A stretch of 64,000 bases of DNA, from the NCBI RefSeq assembly GCF_025822605.1, contig NZ_JACKTY010000049.1, positions 124,001 through 188,000 of the forward strand. The letters are read 5' to 3'. A program made the translations under genes and the position numbers. Of this stretch, positions 1-9,344 are shown in pieces (the first letter of the stretch is position 1; each line of letters opens with the position of its first letter). Source of the stretch: Mycolicibacterium komossense (GTDB lineage Bacteria; Actinomycetota; Actinomycetes; Mycobacteriales; Mycobacteriaceae). The notes beneath the pieces were generated by a model that ran no database searches, was not told the origin of the DNA, and saw nothing but the letters and a program-made list of their open reading frames with translations.

Positions 1-1
1 C

Positions 2-3000
2 GAGACCGCGATGATCCTGCCGGTCCGACTGGCCGGCGTCCGCGTCTACGGCGACCTGACCACCGGTGTCCGCGCGATCGCCACGCTGCGGGCGACCGCA
101 CGTGCGGACCGCTTTGTCGGGCAGGTCTTCCTCGCCGATGCCCAGGGGCAGGTGCTGCTGAAGATCGACGAAGTCGACATGGCGGTCCTGCAGGCTGCCC
201 GGGCCGGAACCGGGCACGGCAGCGGGCTGTTCACCACCGCATGGGAACCGGTGGCACTTGAGCGGGCGGCCGGGGATCTCGGTGCCGTGCTGGTGGTCGG
301 TGACGCCGCACTGCTGTCCGGGCTGCCCGAGGATACGCATCGACACGTCGTGCCCGCCGACGACCTGGGTCCACTGCGGGAAGCTCTGGCGCGCAAGGAC
401 ATCCGCTGGGATGCCGTTGTCGTCGCCTGCCCGCCCCGGTCGGTGGACGAAGCGCTCACCGACGTCGAGCAACTGGCTCTCGCGCAGTCGCGCACCCTGC
501 TGGTATCCGACATCGTGAAGCTGGCGGCGGCCACCGAGCCCGGCCCGCGGCTGTGGGTCGTCACCCGCGGTGCCCAGGTGCTTGCCGCCGGTGAGCGAGT
601 CACATTGGCGCAGGCCGAACTTCGCGGCATCGTCCGAGTGCTGATCTTCGAGCACCCCGAGTTGAAGGCCACGATCGTCGACGTCGACGCCGAAGGCGCC
701 ACGTCGGCACCAGCGCTGATCGCCGAGCTGCTCGCCGCCCCGGGTGACGACGAGGTCGCGTTGCGCAGCGGGCGCCGGTCGGTCAACCGGCTGGTACCCG
801 CACCCACCGCTGCGGGCGGTGAGCTGGTGGTGGAACCCCGTCGCACAGTCGTCGACCTCGCCGGCCTCGACACCGCCGGGCTGCGGATCGATCATCCCGG
901 GCAGCTGGACATCCTCGCGGTCCACCTCGAGACGCGGACTCCGCCGGCGGCCGATCAGGTCGAAATCCGGGTTATCGCAACGGGTCTCAATGCCAATGAC
1001 CTTCTCAAGACCGGTACCCTTGGCTTCGAGTGCGTCGGCGTGGTGGAGTCCTGCGGGGTCGATGTCGACACCGTCGCGGTCGGCCAGCGCGTGATCGCTT
1101 TCGGTGCAGGCGCGTTAGGTACCCATCTGACCACCCGAGCCGACCTCGTGGTCGCGGCGCCGGCCTGGCTACCGGACGCGGAGGCCGCCTCGATCGGAAT
1201 CGCGTATCTCACCGCGTGGCACGCGCTGTGCGAGGTCGGCCGCCTGGCCCCGGGTGAGCGGGTGCTGATCCACTCCGCCACCGTCGACACCGGACGGGCG
1301 GCCGTCTCGGTCGCGAAACTGGTCGGCGCCCGCATCTACGCCACCGCAGGTTCGGCAGCCCAGCGCGAAGAGCTGCGCGAACTCGGCGTCGACTACGTCG
1401 GCGACTCACACAGCCTGGACTTCGCTGACGAGATTCTGCACGCCACCGACGGGTACGGAGTCGATGTCGTGCTGAACTCCCTGCCGGGAGAGGCGATCCG
1501 GCGCGGGGTGAAGATCCTGGCGCCCGGCGGTCGGTTCATCGAACTCGGCACGCAGGGTATCGACATCGACTCGGCGCTGGGGCTGGCCGCATTGGCCAGG
1601 AGCGCGTCGTTCTCCGTCGTCGACCTCGAGATGAATCTGCAGCTGCGCCCGCAGCGGTACCAGCAACTCCTGCAGGAGATCCTGGGCCATGTCGCCGCGG
1701 GCGCGCTGCCGGTCCTGCCGGTCACCGAGTTCCCCTTCGAAGCCGCGACCGACGCTTTCCGGTTGATGGAATCCGGTGCCCAGCACGGCCGGATCGTCCT
1801 GGCGATTCCGGCCGGTGGCCGGACCGAAGCGGTAGTCGCAGCACCGCCGCTGGTCCGCCGCGACGGCGGATACGTCGTGGTCGGCGGCATGGGTGGCCTC
1901 GGCCTGGTCTTCGCGCAGTGGCTGGCCGCCCAGGGTGCGGGAATGATTGTCCTCAACGGACGTTCGGCGCCGAGTGCGGAGACCGCCGCAGCCATCGAGA
2001 AACTCGCCGCCGCGGGTACCCGGGTCGAGGTCGTCACCGGCGATATCGCCGAACCGGGCACGGCGGCGAAACTCCTGAGCACGCTCGGGAACGCCGGCTT
2101 CGCGCCGGCCGGTGTGCTGCACAGTGCCGTGGTGCTTGCCGACGAGATCGTGCTCAACATGACCGAAGCGGCCGCCGCGCGGGTCTTTTCACCGAAGGTC
2201 GCCGGGAGCTGGTGGTTGCACACGGCCACCGCGGATCTCGAGCTGGACTGGTGGATGACGTTCTCGTCGGCGTCCTCCTTGCTGGGTACGCCCGGACAGG
2301 GCGCCTATGCCGCGGCGAACGCGTGGGTCGACGGCCTGGTGGATCACCGGCGCTCCCTGGGATTGCCTGCCGTGGGCATCAACTGGGGTCCCTGGGCCGA
2401 GGTGGGGCGCGCCCAGTTCCTCGCCGGCCTCGGGATCTCGATGATCACCGCCGACGAGGGGATGGCGGCCATGCAGCGCGTGCTTGCCGCAAACCGCGCG
2501 CACACCGGGGTTTTCAGTCTCGACGCGCAGCAGTGGTTTCAGTCGTTCCCGGCCACCAGAACGTCGTCGTTGTTCGCCCGGCTCGCCGAATCTGCGGCAG
2601 CCGGCACGAGCGAGGCGACCGCGGCCCCGGGCCGGATCCGGGCGCAACTCGACGCGGCCAATCCGGCCGAGCGCCCGGCCCGGCTGGCTTCGGCGATCGC
2701 CGACGAGATCCGGACGGTGCTGCGCTCCACGGAACCGCTGCACCACGACCAGGCGATGGAATCACTCGGCCTGGACTCGTTGATGGCGCTGGAATTACGC
2801 AACCGGCTCGAAGCGAGCCTCGGGATCACGTTGCCGGCCGCGCTCATCTGGGGTTACCCGACGATCACCGGCCTGGCCGGTGCCCTCATCGAGCGCATGG
2901 ACTTTGCCGCCACGCCGAACGACGGGTCGGGCGCGGCAACAGACACCCCCACTGACACCCCAGGAAAGGCCGCGTCCGGGCTCGGTGCCCGCGCGCAGCA

Positions 3001-3055
3001 GCGGGCGCTCGCCCGGCGCGGAGCCACGCAGCGCAGACGGAAAGGACACGAGTGA
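2..3055 (+). CDS. ppsD: PpsD-like type I polyketide synthase, C-terminal part (cut by window start)
   Basis: The frame is open at the left edge, so only the end of a multidomain synthase is seen. Numbering from the first ATG at 11, the domains are: tail of a dehydratase (about 1-50), structural ketoreductase half (75-270), an enoylreductase-like region (285-600), a ketoreductase (615-800; glycine-rich loop GGMGGLG, catalytic Ser752/753, Tyr766, Asn770) and an acyl carrier protein (about 880-965, phosphopantetheine Ser923 in GLDSL). The ER looks dead: the nucleotide-binding loop reads HSATVDTG (421-428) instead of the HSATGGVG found in the other PKS of this window, and the N-F-x-D-V substrate region is shortened. 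It overlaps ppsE by 4 bp (GTGA). The order ppsD, ppsE, drrABC, papA5 points to the phthiocerol-type pathway; the exact product is inferred. Confidence 0.8.
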   Translation, partial: ETAMILPVRLAGVRVYGDLTTGVRAIATLRATARADRFVGQVFLADAQGQVLLKIDEVDMAVLQAARAGTGHGSGLFTTAWEPVALERAAGDLGAVLVVGDAALLSGLPEDTHRHVVPADDLGPLREALARKDIRWDAVVVACPPRSVDEALTDVEQLALAQSRTLLVSDIVKLAAATEPGPRLWVVTRGAQVLAAGERVTLAQAELRGIVRVLIFEHPELKATIVDVDAEGATSAPALIAELLAAPGDDEVALRSGRRSVNRLVPAPTAAGGELVVEPRRTVVDLAGLDTAGLRIDHPGQLDILAVHLETRTPPAADQVEIRVIATGLNANDLLKTGTLGFECVGVVESCGVDVDTVAVGQRVIAFGAGALGTHLTTRADLVVAAPAWLPDAEAASIGIAYLTAWHALCEVGRLAPGERVLIHSATVDTGRAAVSVAKLVGARIYATAGSAAQREELRELGVDYVGDSHSLDFADEILHATDGYGVDVVLNSLPGEAIRRGVKILAPGGRFIELGTQGIDIDSALGLAALARSASFSVVDLEMNLQLRPQRYQQLLQEILGHVAAGALPVLPVTEFPFEAATDAFRLMESGAQHGRIVLAIPAGGRTEAVVAAPPLVRRDGGYVVVGGMGGLGLVFAQWLAAQGAGMIVLNGRSAPSAETAAAIEKLAAAGTRVEVVTGDIAEPGTAAKLLSTLGNAGFAPAGVLHSAVVLADEIVLNMTEAAAARVFSPKVAGSWWLHTATADLELDWWMTFSSASSLLGTPGQGAYAAANAWVDGLVDHRRSLGLPAVGINWGPWAEVGRAQFLAGLGISMITADEGMAAMQRVLAANRAHTGVFSLDAQQWFQSFPATRTSSLFARLAESAAAGTSEATAAPGRIRAQLDAANPAERPARLASAIADEIRTVLRSTEPLHHDQAMESLGLDSLMALELRNRLEASLGITLPAALIWGYPTITGLAGALIERMDFAATPNDGSGAATDTPTDTPGKAASGLGARAQQRALARRGATQRRRKGHE

Positions 3056-6000
3056 CGAGGGCAACGATGGACACCGACAACGAGGTACCGGAGAACGCCA
3101 TTGCGGTCATCGGGATGGCCGGGCGCTTTCCCGGCGCCGACTCGGTGACGGAGTTCTGGGACAACCTGCGCCGCGGTGAGGAATCCATCACCACCCTGTC
3201 GGAGGAGGCATTGACTGCCGCGGGTGTCAGCGCCAAGACGCTGGCCGATCCCGGTTATGTCCGCCGTGCGGCCACCCTCGACGGTATCGAGGAGTTCGAC
3301 GCGGAATTCTTCGGCATGACGCCGTACGCCGCCCGCATGACGGACCCGCAGCAGCGGCTGTTCCTGCAGACCGCGTGGCATGCGTTCGAGGACTCCGGGT
3401 ACGACCCCGTCGGCTACGACGGTGTCATCGGTGTCTTCGGAACAAGTTCTGCCAGTGGCTATTTGCTGTACAACCTGATGTCACACCGCGATCCGAGGGT
3501 GATGGTCGGCGAGGGCCTGTCCGTCGAGATGGTCAACCTGTCGATGCAGAACGACAAGGACTTCCTGGCGACGCGGGTCTCGCACCAGTTCGATCTGCGT
3601 GGGCCGAGCTTCTCGGTGCAGACCGCGTGTTCGTCGTCGCTGGTTGCGGTGCACCTGGCCTGCCAGAGCCTGCTGTCGGGGGAATGCGACATGGTGCTGG
3701 CCGGTGCGGCCTCCGTCCGGGTGCCCCATCACGTCGGCTACAGCTACGAGCCGGGGGCGATCGTGTCGCCGCTGGGCCACTGCCGGCCGTTCGACGCCGG
3801 CTCCGATGGCACCATCTTCGGCAGCGGCGTCGCCGCGGTGGTCCTCAAGCCGCTGCAGGCCGCTCTGGACGACGGAGACCGGATCCACGCCGTCATCCGT
3901 GGTTCGGCGATCAACAACGACGGCTCGGTCAAGATGACCTATGCGGCACCGGCGATCGCCGGACAGGCCGAGGTGGTCGCCGAGGCGCATGCCGTCGCCG
4001 ACGTCGACGCCTCCACGATCGGATTCGTCGAGACCCACGGCACCGGCACCCCGATCGGCGACCCGATCGAGGTCGAGGCCCTGCGGCAGGCGTTCGAGGT
4101 GTCGACCGAAGACCGGTCGGCTCCCTGCGTGCTGGGTTCGGTCAAGTCCAACATCGGCCATCTTGAGGTGGCCTCGGGTATCACCGGGCTGGTCAAGACG
4201 ATCCTGTGCCTGAAGAACAAGGCGATCCCCCCGACGCTGCACTACACCACCCCGAACCCCGAACTGCATCTGGATCAGACGCCGTTCGTGGTGCAGAACC
4301 ATTACGCGCCTTGGGTATCCGAGGGACCGCGCCGGGCCGGGGTGAGCTCGTTCGGGGTGGGTGGCACCAACGTGCACGTCGTCCTCGAAGAGGCGCCGTC
4401 CGCTTCGGACGTCCCCGCGGCCACCGGTCCGCAGGTGCTGTTGTTGTCGGCCCGCTCGGCCGAGTCGCTGCAGGATGCCCGAGCTGCGTTGGCCGCCGAA
4501 CTGACCCGCGACGAGCACCTGCGGATGCCCGACGTGGCGTTCACCCTCGCGGGCCGACGCAGCGAGGAGTTCCGGATGGCGGCCGTGGTGGCCGACCATG
4601 CCGACGCCGCCGCCGTCCTCACCGCCGCCGAGCATGACAACGTCTCCGTCGCACAATGCCCAGCGGGCAGCGCGTCCGCCACCGACCGGGTGGCGTTCCT
4701 GTTCCCCGGCCAGGGCGCCCAGCACCCCGGCATGGCCAGCGGCCTCTATGAGACCGAGCCGGTATTCCGCGAGACCTTCGACGAGTGTGCGGCCGGCTTC
4801 GCCGCCGAACTCGGTATCGACCTCAAGTCAGCGGTGTTCGACGGCTCGAGCCTGGAGCAGTTCACCGTGGCTCATCCGGCCCTGTTCGCGGTCGAATATG
4901 CACTGGCACAACTGCTCCTGTCCTACGGTGTCGTTCCCGCGGCGCTGGCCGGCCACAGCGTCGGTGAACTCGCGGCCGCCACGGTGGCCGGCGTGTTCGA
5001 CCTGCCGACCGCGATCAAGGTGGTGTCGCTGCGGGCCACCCTGATGCACGGCGCGCCGGGCGGGGCCATGGTCGCCGTGGCGGCCGGCCCCGAAGACCTC
5101 GCGGAGTATCTCACCGACGACGTCGACCTCGCCGCGGTCAACGATCCCGGCAGCTGCGTGGTGGCCGGTACCGAGGAAGCCATCCTCGCTTTCTCCGATC
5201 GTGTTGCCGCCCAGGGCATCCTGGCCCGACGCGTGCGGTCCAAGCATGCCGGTCACTCGCGGGCCATGGACGCCGTGCTCGCGCCGTTCGCCGAGTTCCT
5301 CGCGACGGTGACGCTGCATCCGCCGCGAATCCCGATGCTGTCCAACGTCACCGGCACCTGGATGACCGACGAAGAGGCCACTGACCCGCAGCGCTGGGCC
5401 CGGCACATCCGGTCCACCGTGCGCTTCGCCGACGAACTCCAGGTGCTGCTCGGTGAACCGCACCGGGTGCTCGTGGAGGTCGGGCCCGGCGGCAGCCTGA
5501 CCGGATCGGCGGTGCGCCTGCCCGAATGGTCGGACACCCACCGCGCCATCCGTCCGATGCGCCATCCTCTGCAGAGCCGCGACGATCGGGACGCTGTCCT
5601 GCTGGGACTGGGGCAGCTGTGGTCGGCCGGCATCGACGTGGACTGGGCCGCCCTGCACGGCGATGCCGCCCGGTTGGTGACGCTGCCCGGTTACGCCTTT
5701 GCGCGGCAGCGGCATTGGGTCGACCCCGCGAACACGTTCGTCCGGTCGACAGAGACCGTCGCCCAGAACGGCCCGGCGGCGCAACCGAAGCCGGCTGCCG
5801 TGGCCGCGGCAACCGATCCCCGGTCGCAGATGCAGGCGACCCTGCAGGGCATCTGGTCGCAGTGCCTCGGCGTCGAATCGGTCCAGCCGTCGGACAACTT
5901 CTTCGCTCTCGGTGGCGACTCGCTGGTGGCGATCGGTGTCGCGATGACGGCGTCGCACCAGGGGCTCGATCTGACTCCGCAGGACCTCTACGACCACAGC

Positions 6001-7482
6001 AGCCTTGCCGCACTGGCGGATACGCTCGTCGCCCGCTATGCCTCCGGTGGGCTCACCAGCCAGGTCGACACCGACCGCAGTTCCCCGATCCCGCCCAACA
6101 TGTACCGGTTCCTCGACAGCGGACTGGCCGAGCCGGGCCGGTGGCGCGTGCCGCTGGTGTTCCGGCTCGCCTCCAGTGTCAGCGCCGACGACGTCCGCAC
6201 CGTCCTGACCGCCGTGGTCAACCACCACGACGCGTTGCGGGTACGGGTCGTCATGCGGGCCGGGACGTGGGAGCAGCAGATCGGCGAGCCCGGGGACTTC
6301 GCCGGGCTGACCGAGCGGGCCCTGCCCGCCGATGCGCAGCCCGGTACGCCCGGCGAGCGGACAGCGCTCGCCGCCGTCCTTACCGAAACCGTTGAGGCGC
6401 AGGATCTCAGCAGTTCGCCGCTGACCGCCACCTATGTCACCGACGCCGACGGCAGTCCCCGCTTCCTGGTGCTGACGGTGCACGAGATGGTGGCCGACAC
6501 CACGGCACGCGAGGTGTTGGTGACCGACCTGCTGACCGCGTTCACTCAACGGCTCGCCGACGCCGAGGTCGTCCTGGAACCGGCGACCACCAGCTGGCGG
6601 GAGTGGTCGCAACGGTGCTCGGCGCTGGCCGGACACCCGGCGGTGCTCGACCGGCGTGACTTCTGGATCGACAACGCCGCGAAGGTGACTCTGCGGGTGG
6701 CCGACCCGGCGATCGCCGGGTCGCCCGGTGCGACGGATCTGACCAGGGTGGCGATGGTGCTGACCCCGGAGCAGACTTCGCAGCTCGACAACGCGCGGCG
6801 GCTGCTGCAGTCGACGACCGACGAGATCCTGCTGACCGCACTGGCCCGGGCCCTGGCGATCACCGTCGGCGACGGTGTCGCCGCCATCGACCTCGCGGGT
6901 GCCGGACGGTCGGTGCTGCGCCCGGAAGTGGACCTGCGCAGGACGATCGGGTGGTTCTCGACCATCTATCCGATCGCGTTGCCGTGTGTGAACAACTCCG
7001 GTGCCAGCGCCGCTCAACTGCTCGAGGAGGTCAGCCGGACGGTGAAGGCCGTGCCCCACCACGGAATCGGGCACGGACTGTTGCGGTATCTGCACGCGCC
7101 GACCGCGGCAGTGCTGGCGGCCGGTGCGCCGTCTGACGTCTTCTTCACCTATCTCGGCATGATTCCGGAGTGGCAGGGGAGCGACGCCCCGGTGCAGTTC
7201 GACAGCGATACCGAACTGGCGGTCCGCAGCACGCTGCCCGGGCTGGGCCATCCGCTCGAATTGCGCGCGTACCGGCACGGTGGCGTGCTACACGTGGACT
7301 GGTGGTATGACGGCCGCCGGGTGTCCGGCGGCACCGTCGAAGCGCTCGCGCAGCAGTTTCCGGCCACGCTGATCGGGCTGATCGACGAGGCGATCACCGG
7401 CGATGAGGACGAGGACGACTCTGAGGACGAGGCGCTGGCCCTGGTGGACCTGTCGGCGGCAGTCTTCGATGACGACGAGTAG
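3052..7482 (+). CDS. ppsE: PpsE-like polyketide synthase with C-terminal condensation-like domain
   Basis: A 1476-residue synthase, close to the about 1488 of M. tuberculosis PpsE, which adds the last unit of the phthiocerol chain. Domains: ketosynthase (about 15-445; Cys193 in TACSSS, His329 and His370), acyltransferase (about 545-850; Ser636 in GHSVGE, selectivity motif region HAGH near 732), acyl carrier protein (about 925-995, Ser957 in GGDSL), and a condensation-domain-like C-terminal part (about 1015-1440). PpsE ends this way, and that region is thought to help the hand-over to PapA5. An acidic tail rich in D and E closes the protein. The GTG start overlaps the ppsD stop and has AAAGGA upstream; an ATG at 3067 is an alternative. 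No reductive domains are present, as expected for PpsE. Confidence 0.9.
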   Translation: MTRATMDTDNEVPENAIAVIGMAGRFPGADSVTEFWDNLRRGEESITTLSEEALTAAGVSAKTLADPGYVRRAATLDGIEEFDAEFFGMTPYAARMTDPQQRLFLQTAWHAFEDSGYDPVGYDGVIGVFGTSSASGYLLYNLMSHRDPRVMVGEGLSVEMVNLSMQNDKDFLATRVSHQFDLRGPSFSVQTACSSSLVAVHLACQSLLSGECDMVLAGAASVRVPHHVGYSYEPGAIVSPLGHCRPFDAGSDGTIFGSGVAAVVLKPLQAALDDGDRIHAVIRGSAINNDGSVKMTYAAPAIAGQAEVVAEAHAVADVDASTIGFVETHGTGTPIGDPIEVEALRQAFEVSTEDRSAPCVLGSVKSNIGHLEVASGITGLVKTILCLKNKAIPPTLHYTTPNPELHLDQTPFVVQNHYAPWVSEGPRRAGVSSFGVGGTNVHVVLEEAPSASDVPAATGPQVLLLSARSAESLQDARAALAAELTRDEHLRMPDVAFTLAGRRSEEFRMAAVVADHADAAAVLTAAEHDNVSVAQCPAGSASATDRVAFLFPGQGAQHPGMASGLYETEPVFRETFDECAAGFAAELGIDLKSAVFDGSSLEQFTVAHPALFAVEYALAQLLLSYGVVPAALAGHSVGELAAATVAGVFDLPTAIKVVSLRATLMHGAPGGAMVAVAAGPEDLAEYLTDDVDLAAVNDPGSCVVAGTEEAILAFSDRVAAQGILARRVRSKHAGHSRAMDAVLAPFAEFLATVTLHPPRIPMLSNVTGTWMTDEEATDPQRWARHIRSTVRFADELQVLLGEPHRVLVEVGPGGSLTGSAVRLPEWSDTHRAIRPMRHPLQSRDDRDAVLLGLGQLWSAGIDVDWAALHGDAARLVTLPGYAFARQRHWVDPANTFVRSTETVAQNGPAAQPKPAAVAAATDPRSQMQATLQGIWSQCLGVESVQPSDNFFALGGDSLVAIGVAMTASHQGLDLTPQDLYDHSSLAALADTLVARYASGGLTSQVDTDRSSPIPPNMYRFLDSGLAEPGRWRVPLVFRLASSVSADDVRTVLTAVVNHHDALRVRVVMRAGTWEQQIGEPGDFAGLTERALPADAQPGTPGERTALAAVLTETVEAQDLSSSPLTATYVTDADGSPRFLVLTVHEMVADTTAREVLVTDLLTAFTQRLADAEVVLEPATTSWREWSQRCSALAGHPAVLDRRDFWIDNAAKVTLRVADPAIAGSPGATDLTRVAMVLTPEQTSQLDNARRLLQSTTDEILLTALARALAITVGDGVAAIDLAGAGRSVLRPEVDLRRTIGWFSTIYPIALPCVNNSGASAAQLLEEVSRTVKAVPHHGIGHGLLRYLHAPTAAVLAAGAPSDVFFTYLGMIPEWQGSDAPVQFDSDTELAVRSTLPGLGHPLELRAYRHGGVLHVDWWYDGRRVSGGTVEALAQQFPATLIGLIDEAITGDEDEDDSEDEALALVDLSAAVFDDDE

Positions 7483-7494
7483 GTGAGGGCAGCG

Positions 7495-8538
7495 ATGTCG
7501 AAGTCCGGCAAGGGTTCCGGCGGGGGCTCCAACGGGGGTTCCAACGGTGGCTCTAGTAAAGGCGTCGTGGTTGACGGCATCGGCAAGTCGTTCGGTTCGG
7601 TCGACGCCTTGCGGGACATCTCCTTTGACGTCGGTCGCGGTGAGGTCGTGGCCCTGCTGGGCCCCAACGGAGCGGGCAAGACCACCACGGTGGAGATCCT
7701 CTCGACGTTGACGAAGCCGGATCGTGGACGTGCCACGGTGGCCGGCCACGATGTGGCCGGTGACCCGGCGATGGTGCGCCAGTCGATCATGCTCACCGGC
7801 CAGCATGTGGCGCTCGACGACATGTTGAGCGGCTACGAGAACCTGGTGATGTTCGGCCGATTGCAGGGCCTGAAGAAATCCGCCGCCCGGGCCCGGGCCC
7901 GGGATCTGCTGCGCGAGTTCGATCTGGAACAGGCTGCCGGTCGCCGCGTCGGCACCTATTCGGGCGGCATGCGCCGGCGCGTCGACATCGCCTGCGGACT
8001 GGTGGTGCGCCCCGAGGTGGTCTTTCTCGACGAGCCGACCACCGGGCTGGATCCCCGTAGCCGCCAAGCCGTCTGGGAACTGGTCACCACCTTCAAGGAC
8101 GCCGGTATCGCGACCCTCCTGACCACTCAGTATCTGGAGGAGGCCGACGCGCTCAGTGACCGGATCGTCGTGATCGACCACGGCACCGTCGTCGCGCAGG
8201 GAACGGCCGACCAGCTCAAGGAGCGGACCGGGGGCACCTATTGCGAGATGGTGCCGCGTGACCTGGCTGACTTGGCGGCCATGGCCGATGCGCTCGGCTC
8301 GCTGCTGCCCGCGGCAAGCCGGGCCGCGCTCACCCCGGATTCCGACCGCATCACGATGCCCGCGCCCGACGGACCAAACACCCTGAGCGCAGCGTTGTGG
8401 CAGTTGAACTCGGCCCGAATCGAGTTGGCGGACATCGTGTTACGCCGCCCGTCGCTCGACGACGTGTTCCTCGCACTGACTGCGGACCCGGCCGTCGAAG
8501 GCGACACCGAGGTCTTGGCCCGTCAGGTGTCGTCGTGA
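7495..8538 (+). CDS. drrA: DrrA-like ABC transporter ATP-binding protein
   Basis: ATPase of an ABC-2 type exporter. After a Gly/Ser-rich N-terminal tail of about 20 residues, the nucleotide-binding domain shows Walker A (GPNGAGKTT, about 58-66), the signature SGGM, Walker B (VVFLDEPT) and a switch His replaced in the TTQYLEEA context typical of DrrA-type proteins. The C-terminal extension (about 240-347) is also typical of this family. In the tubercle bacillus DrrABC works with MmpL7 in moving phthiocerol dimycocerosates to the cell envelope. The ATG start at 7495 is preferred because AGGTGAGG lies just upstream; a GTG at 7483 directly after the ppsE stop is possible. It overlaps drrB by 4 bp, so the three subunits are translationally coupled. 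Confidence 0.9.
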   Translation: MSKSGKGSGGGSNGGSNGGSSKGVVVDGIGKSFGSVDALRDISFDVGRGEVVALLGPNGAGKTTTVEILSTLTKPDRGRATVAGHDVAGDPAMVRQSIMLTGQHVALDDMLSGYENLVMFGRLQGLKKSAARARARDLLREFDLEQAAGRRVGTYSGGMRRRVDIACGLVVRPEVVFLDEPTTGLDPRSRQAVWELVTTFKDAGIATLLTTQYLEEADALSDRIVVIDHGTVVAQGTADQLKERTGGTYCEMVPRDLADLAAMADALGSLLPAASRAALTPDSDRITMPAPDGPNTLSAALWQLNSARIELADIVLRRPSLDDVFLALTADPAVEGDTEVLARQVSS

Positions 8539-9344
8539 CCGTCCTGACCGCCAACCGACCCAGGCCATCCACCGTCCAGCAGTGGTGGGTGCTGACCGCG
8601 CGGATGGTCGTGCCCACGCTGCGTAACGGTGAGGTCGCGGTCGGCATCGCGGCGTCGGCGGCGGTCACTGCGAGTTTCTACATCCCGCTGAACCGGCTGA
8701 TGTCCGGCCCAGATCTGCCGATGAGCAGCTATGCGCAGTACCTGATGCCCTTGATCGCCTTACAGGCCATCGCTTTCGCGTCGGTCTCCACCGCGTTCCG
8801 AGCCGCCACCGACGCGGTGCAGGGCCTCAATCGTCGGCTGCAGGCGCTGCCCATCGCCTCGGTGACGCCGGTGGCGGCGCGGATCACGGCCAGCCTGTAC
8901 CGCTGTGTGATCGGGTTGGCCGTTGCGTTGGCCTGTGGATACGTCATCGGGTTCCGGTTTCACCGCGGCCCGCTGGCCATCACGGCGTTCTGTCTGCTGG
9001 TGTTGCTGACCGGCCTGGCGCTGACGTTCTTGGGTGACGTGATCGGCACCAATTCGCGCAATCCCGCGGCGACCACGCAGTGGTTGCTGTTACCGCAGCT
9101 GATCTTCGGTTACCTGTCGGTGGGACTGCAACCGCTGCACCGCTTTCCCGAGTGGATTCAACCGGTGGTCCGGGATCAGCCGGTATCGCAACTCGTCTAC
9201 GCATTGCAGGCGCTGGCCGGGGACAGCGGGCAGTGGGCGGTCCCGGCCACCTGGTCGGTGGTCGGCCCGGCGCTGGCCTGGGCGGTGGCCATCATCGTCC
9301 TGACCGTGCCGTGGGCCGTCGTCGTCTACCGGCGGAGGGGTTGA
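8535..9344 (+). CDS. drrB: DrrB-like ABC-2 transporter permease
   Basis: Integral membrane subunit of about 269 residues with six predicted hydrophobic segments (around 35-55, 70-90, 120-140, 150-175, 180-205 and 240-262). It belongs to the ABC-2 permease family that pairs with DrrA. The GTG start is inside the drrA stop (GTGA overlap), and its own stop overlaps the drrC start (TGATG). Length compares with about 289 residues for M. tuberculosis DrrB. Similarity to the next gene is visible in the repeated pattern GFRFHxGP and in the P(D/E)W-QP-VR-QP segment before the last helix, showing that drrB and drrC arose by duplication. Role: export of the polyketide lipid made by the upstream synthases (inference from operon context). 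Confidence 0.85.
   Translation: MTVLTANRPRPSTVQQWWVLTARMVVPTLRNGEVAVGIAASAAVTASFYIPLNRLMSGPDLPMSSYAQYLMPLIALQAIAFASVSTAFRAATDAVQGLNRRLQALPIASVTPVAARITASLYRCVIGLAVALACGYVIGFRFHRGPLAITAFCLLVLLTGLALTFLGDVIGTNSRNPAATTQWLLLPQLIFGYLSVGLQPLHRFPEWIQPVVRDQPVSQLVYALQALAGDSGQWAVPATWSVVGPALAWAVAIIVLTVPWAVVVYRRRG

Noticed and set aside
4828..7278. An 816-codon open frame on the strand opposite ppsE
   Set aside because: It has no ribosome site or recognisable domain, its composition (Arg/Gly/His/Gln rich) is that of an antisense shadow, and the plus strand has a complete PKS there.
9080..9343. An 88-codon in-frame extension of drrC
   Set aside because: It lies wholly within drrB in another frame, while the ATG at 9344 has a GGAGG site and matches the family start.
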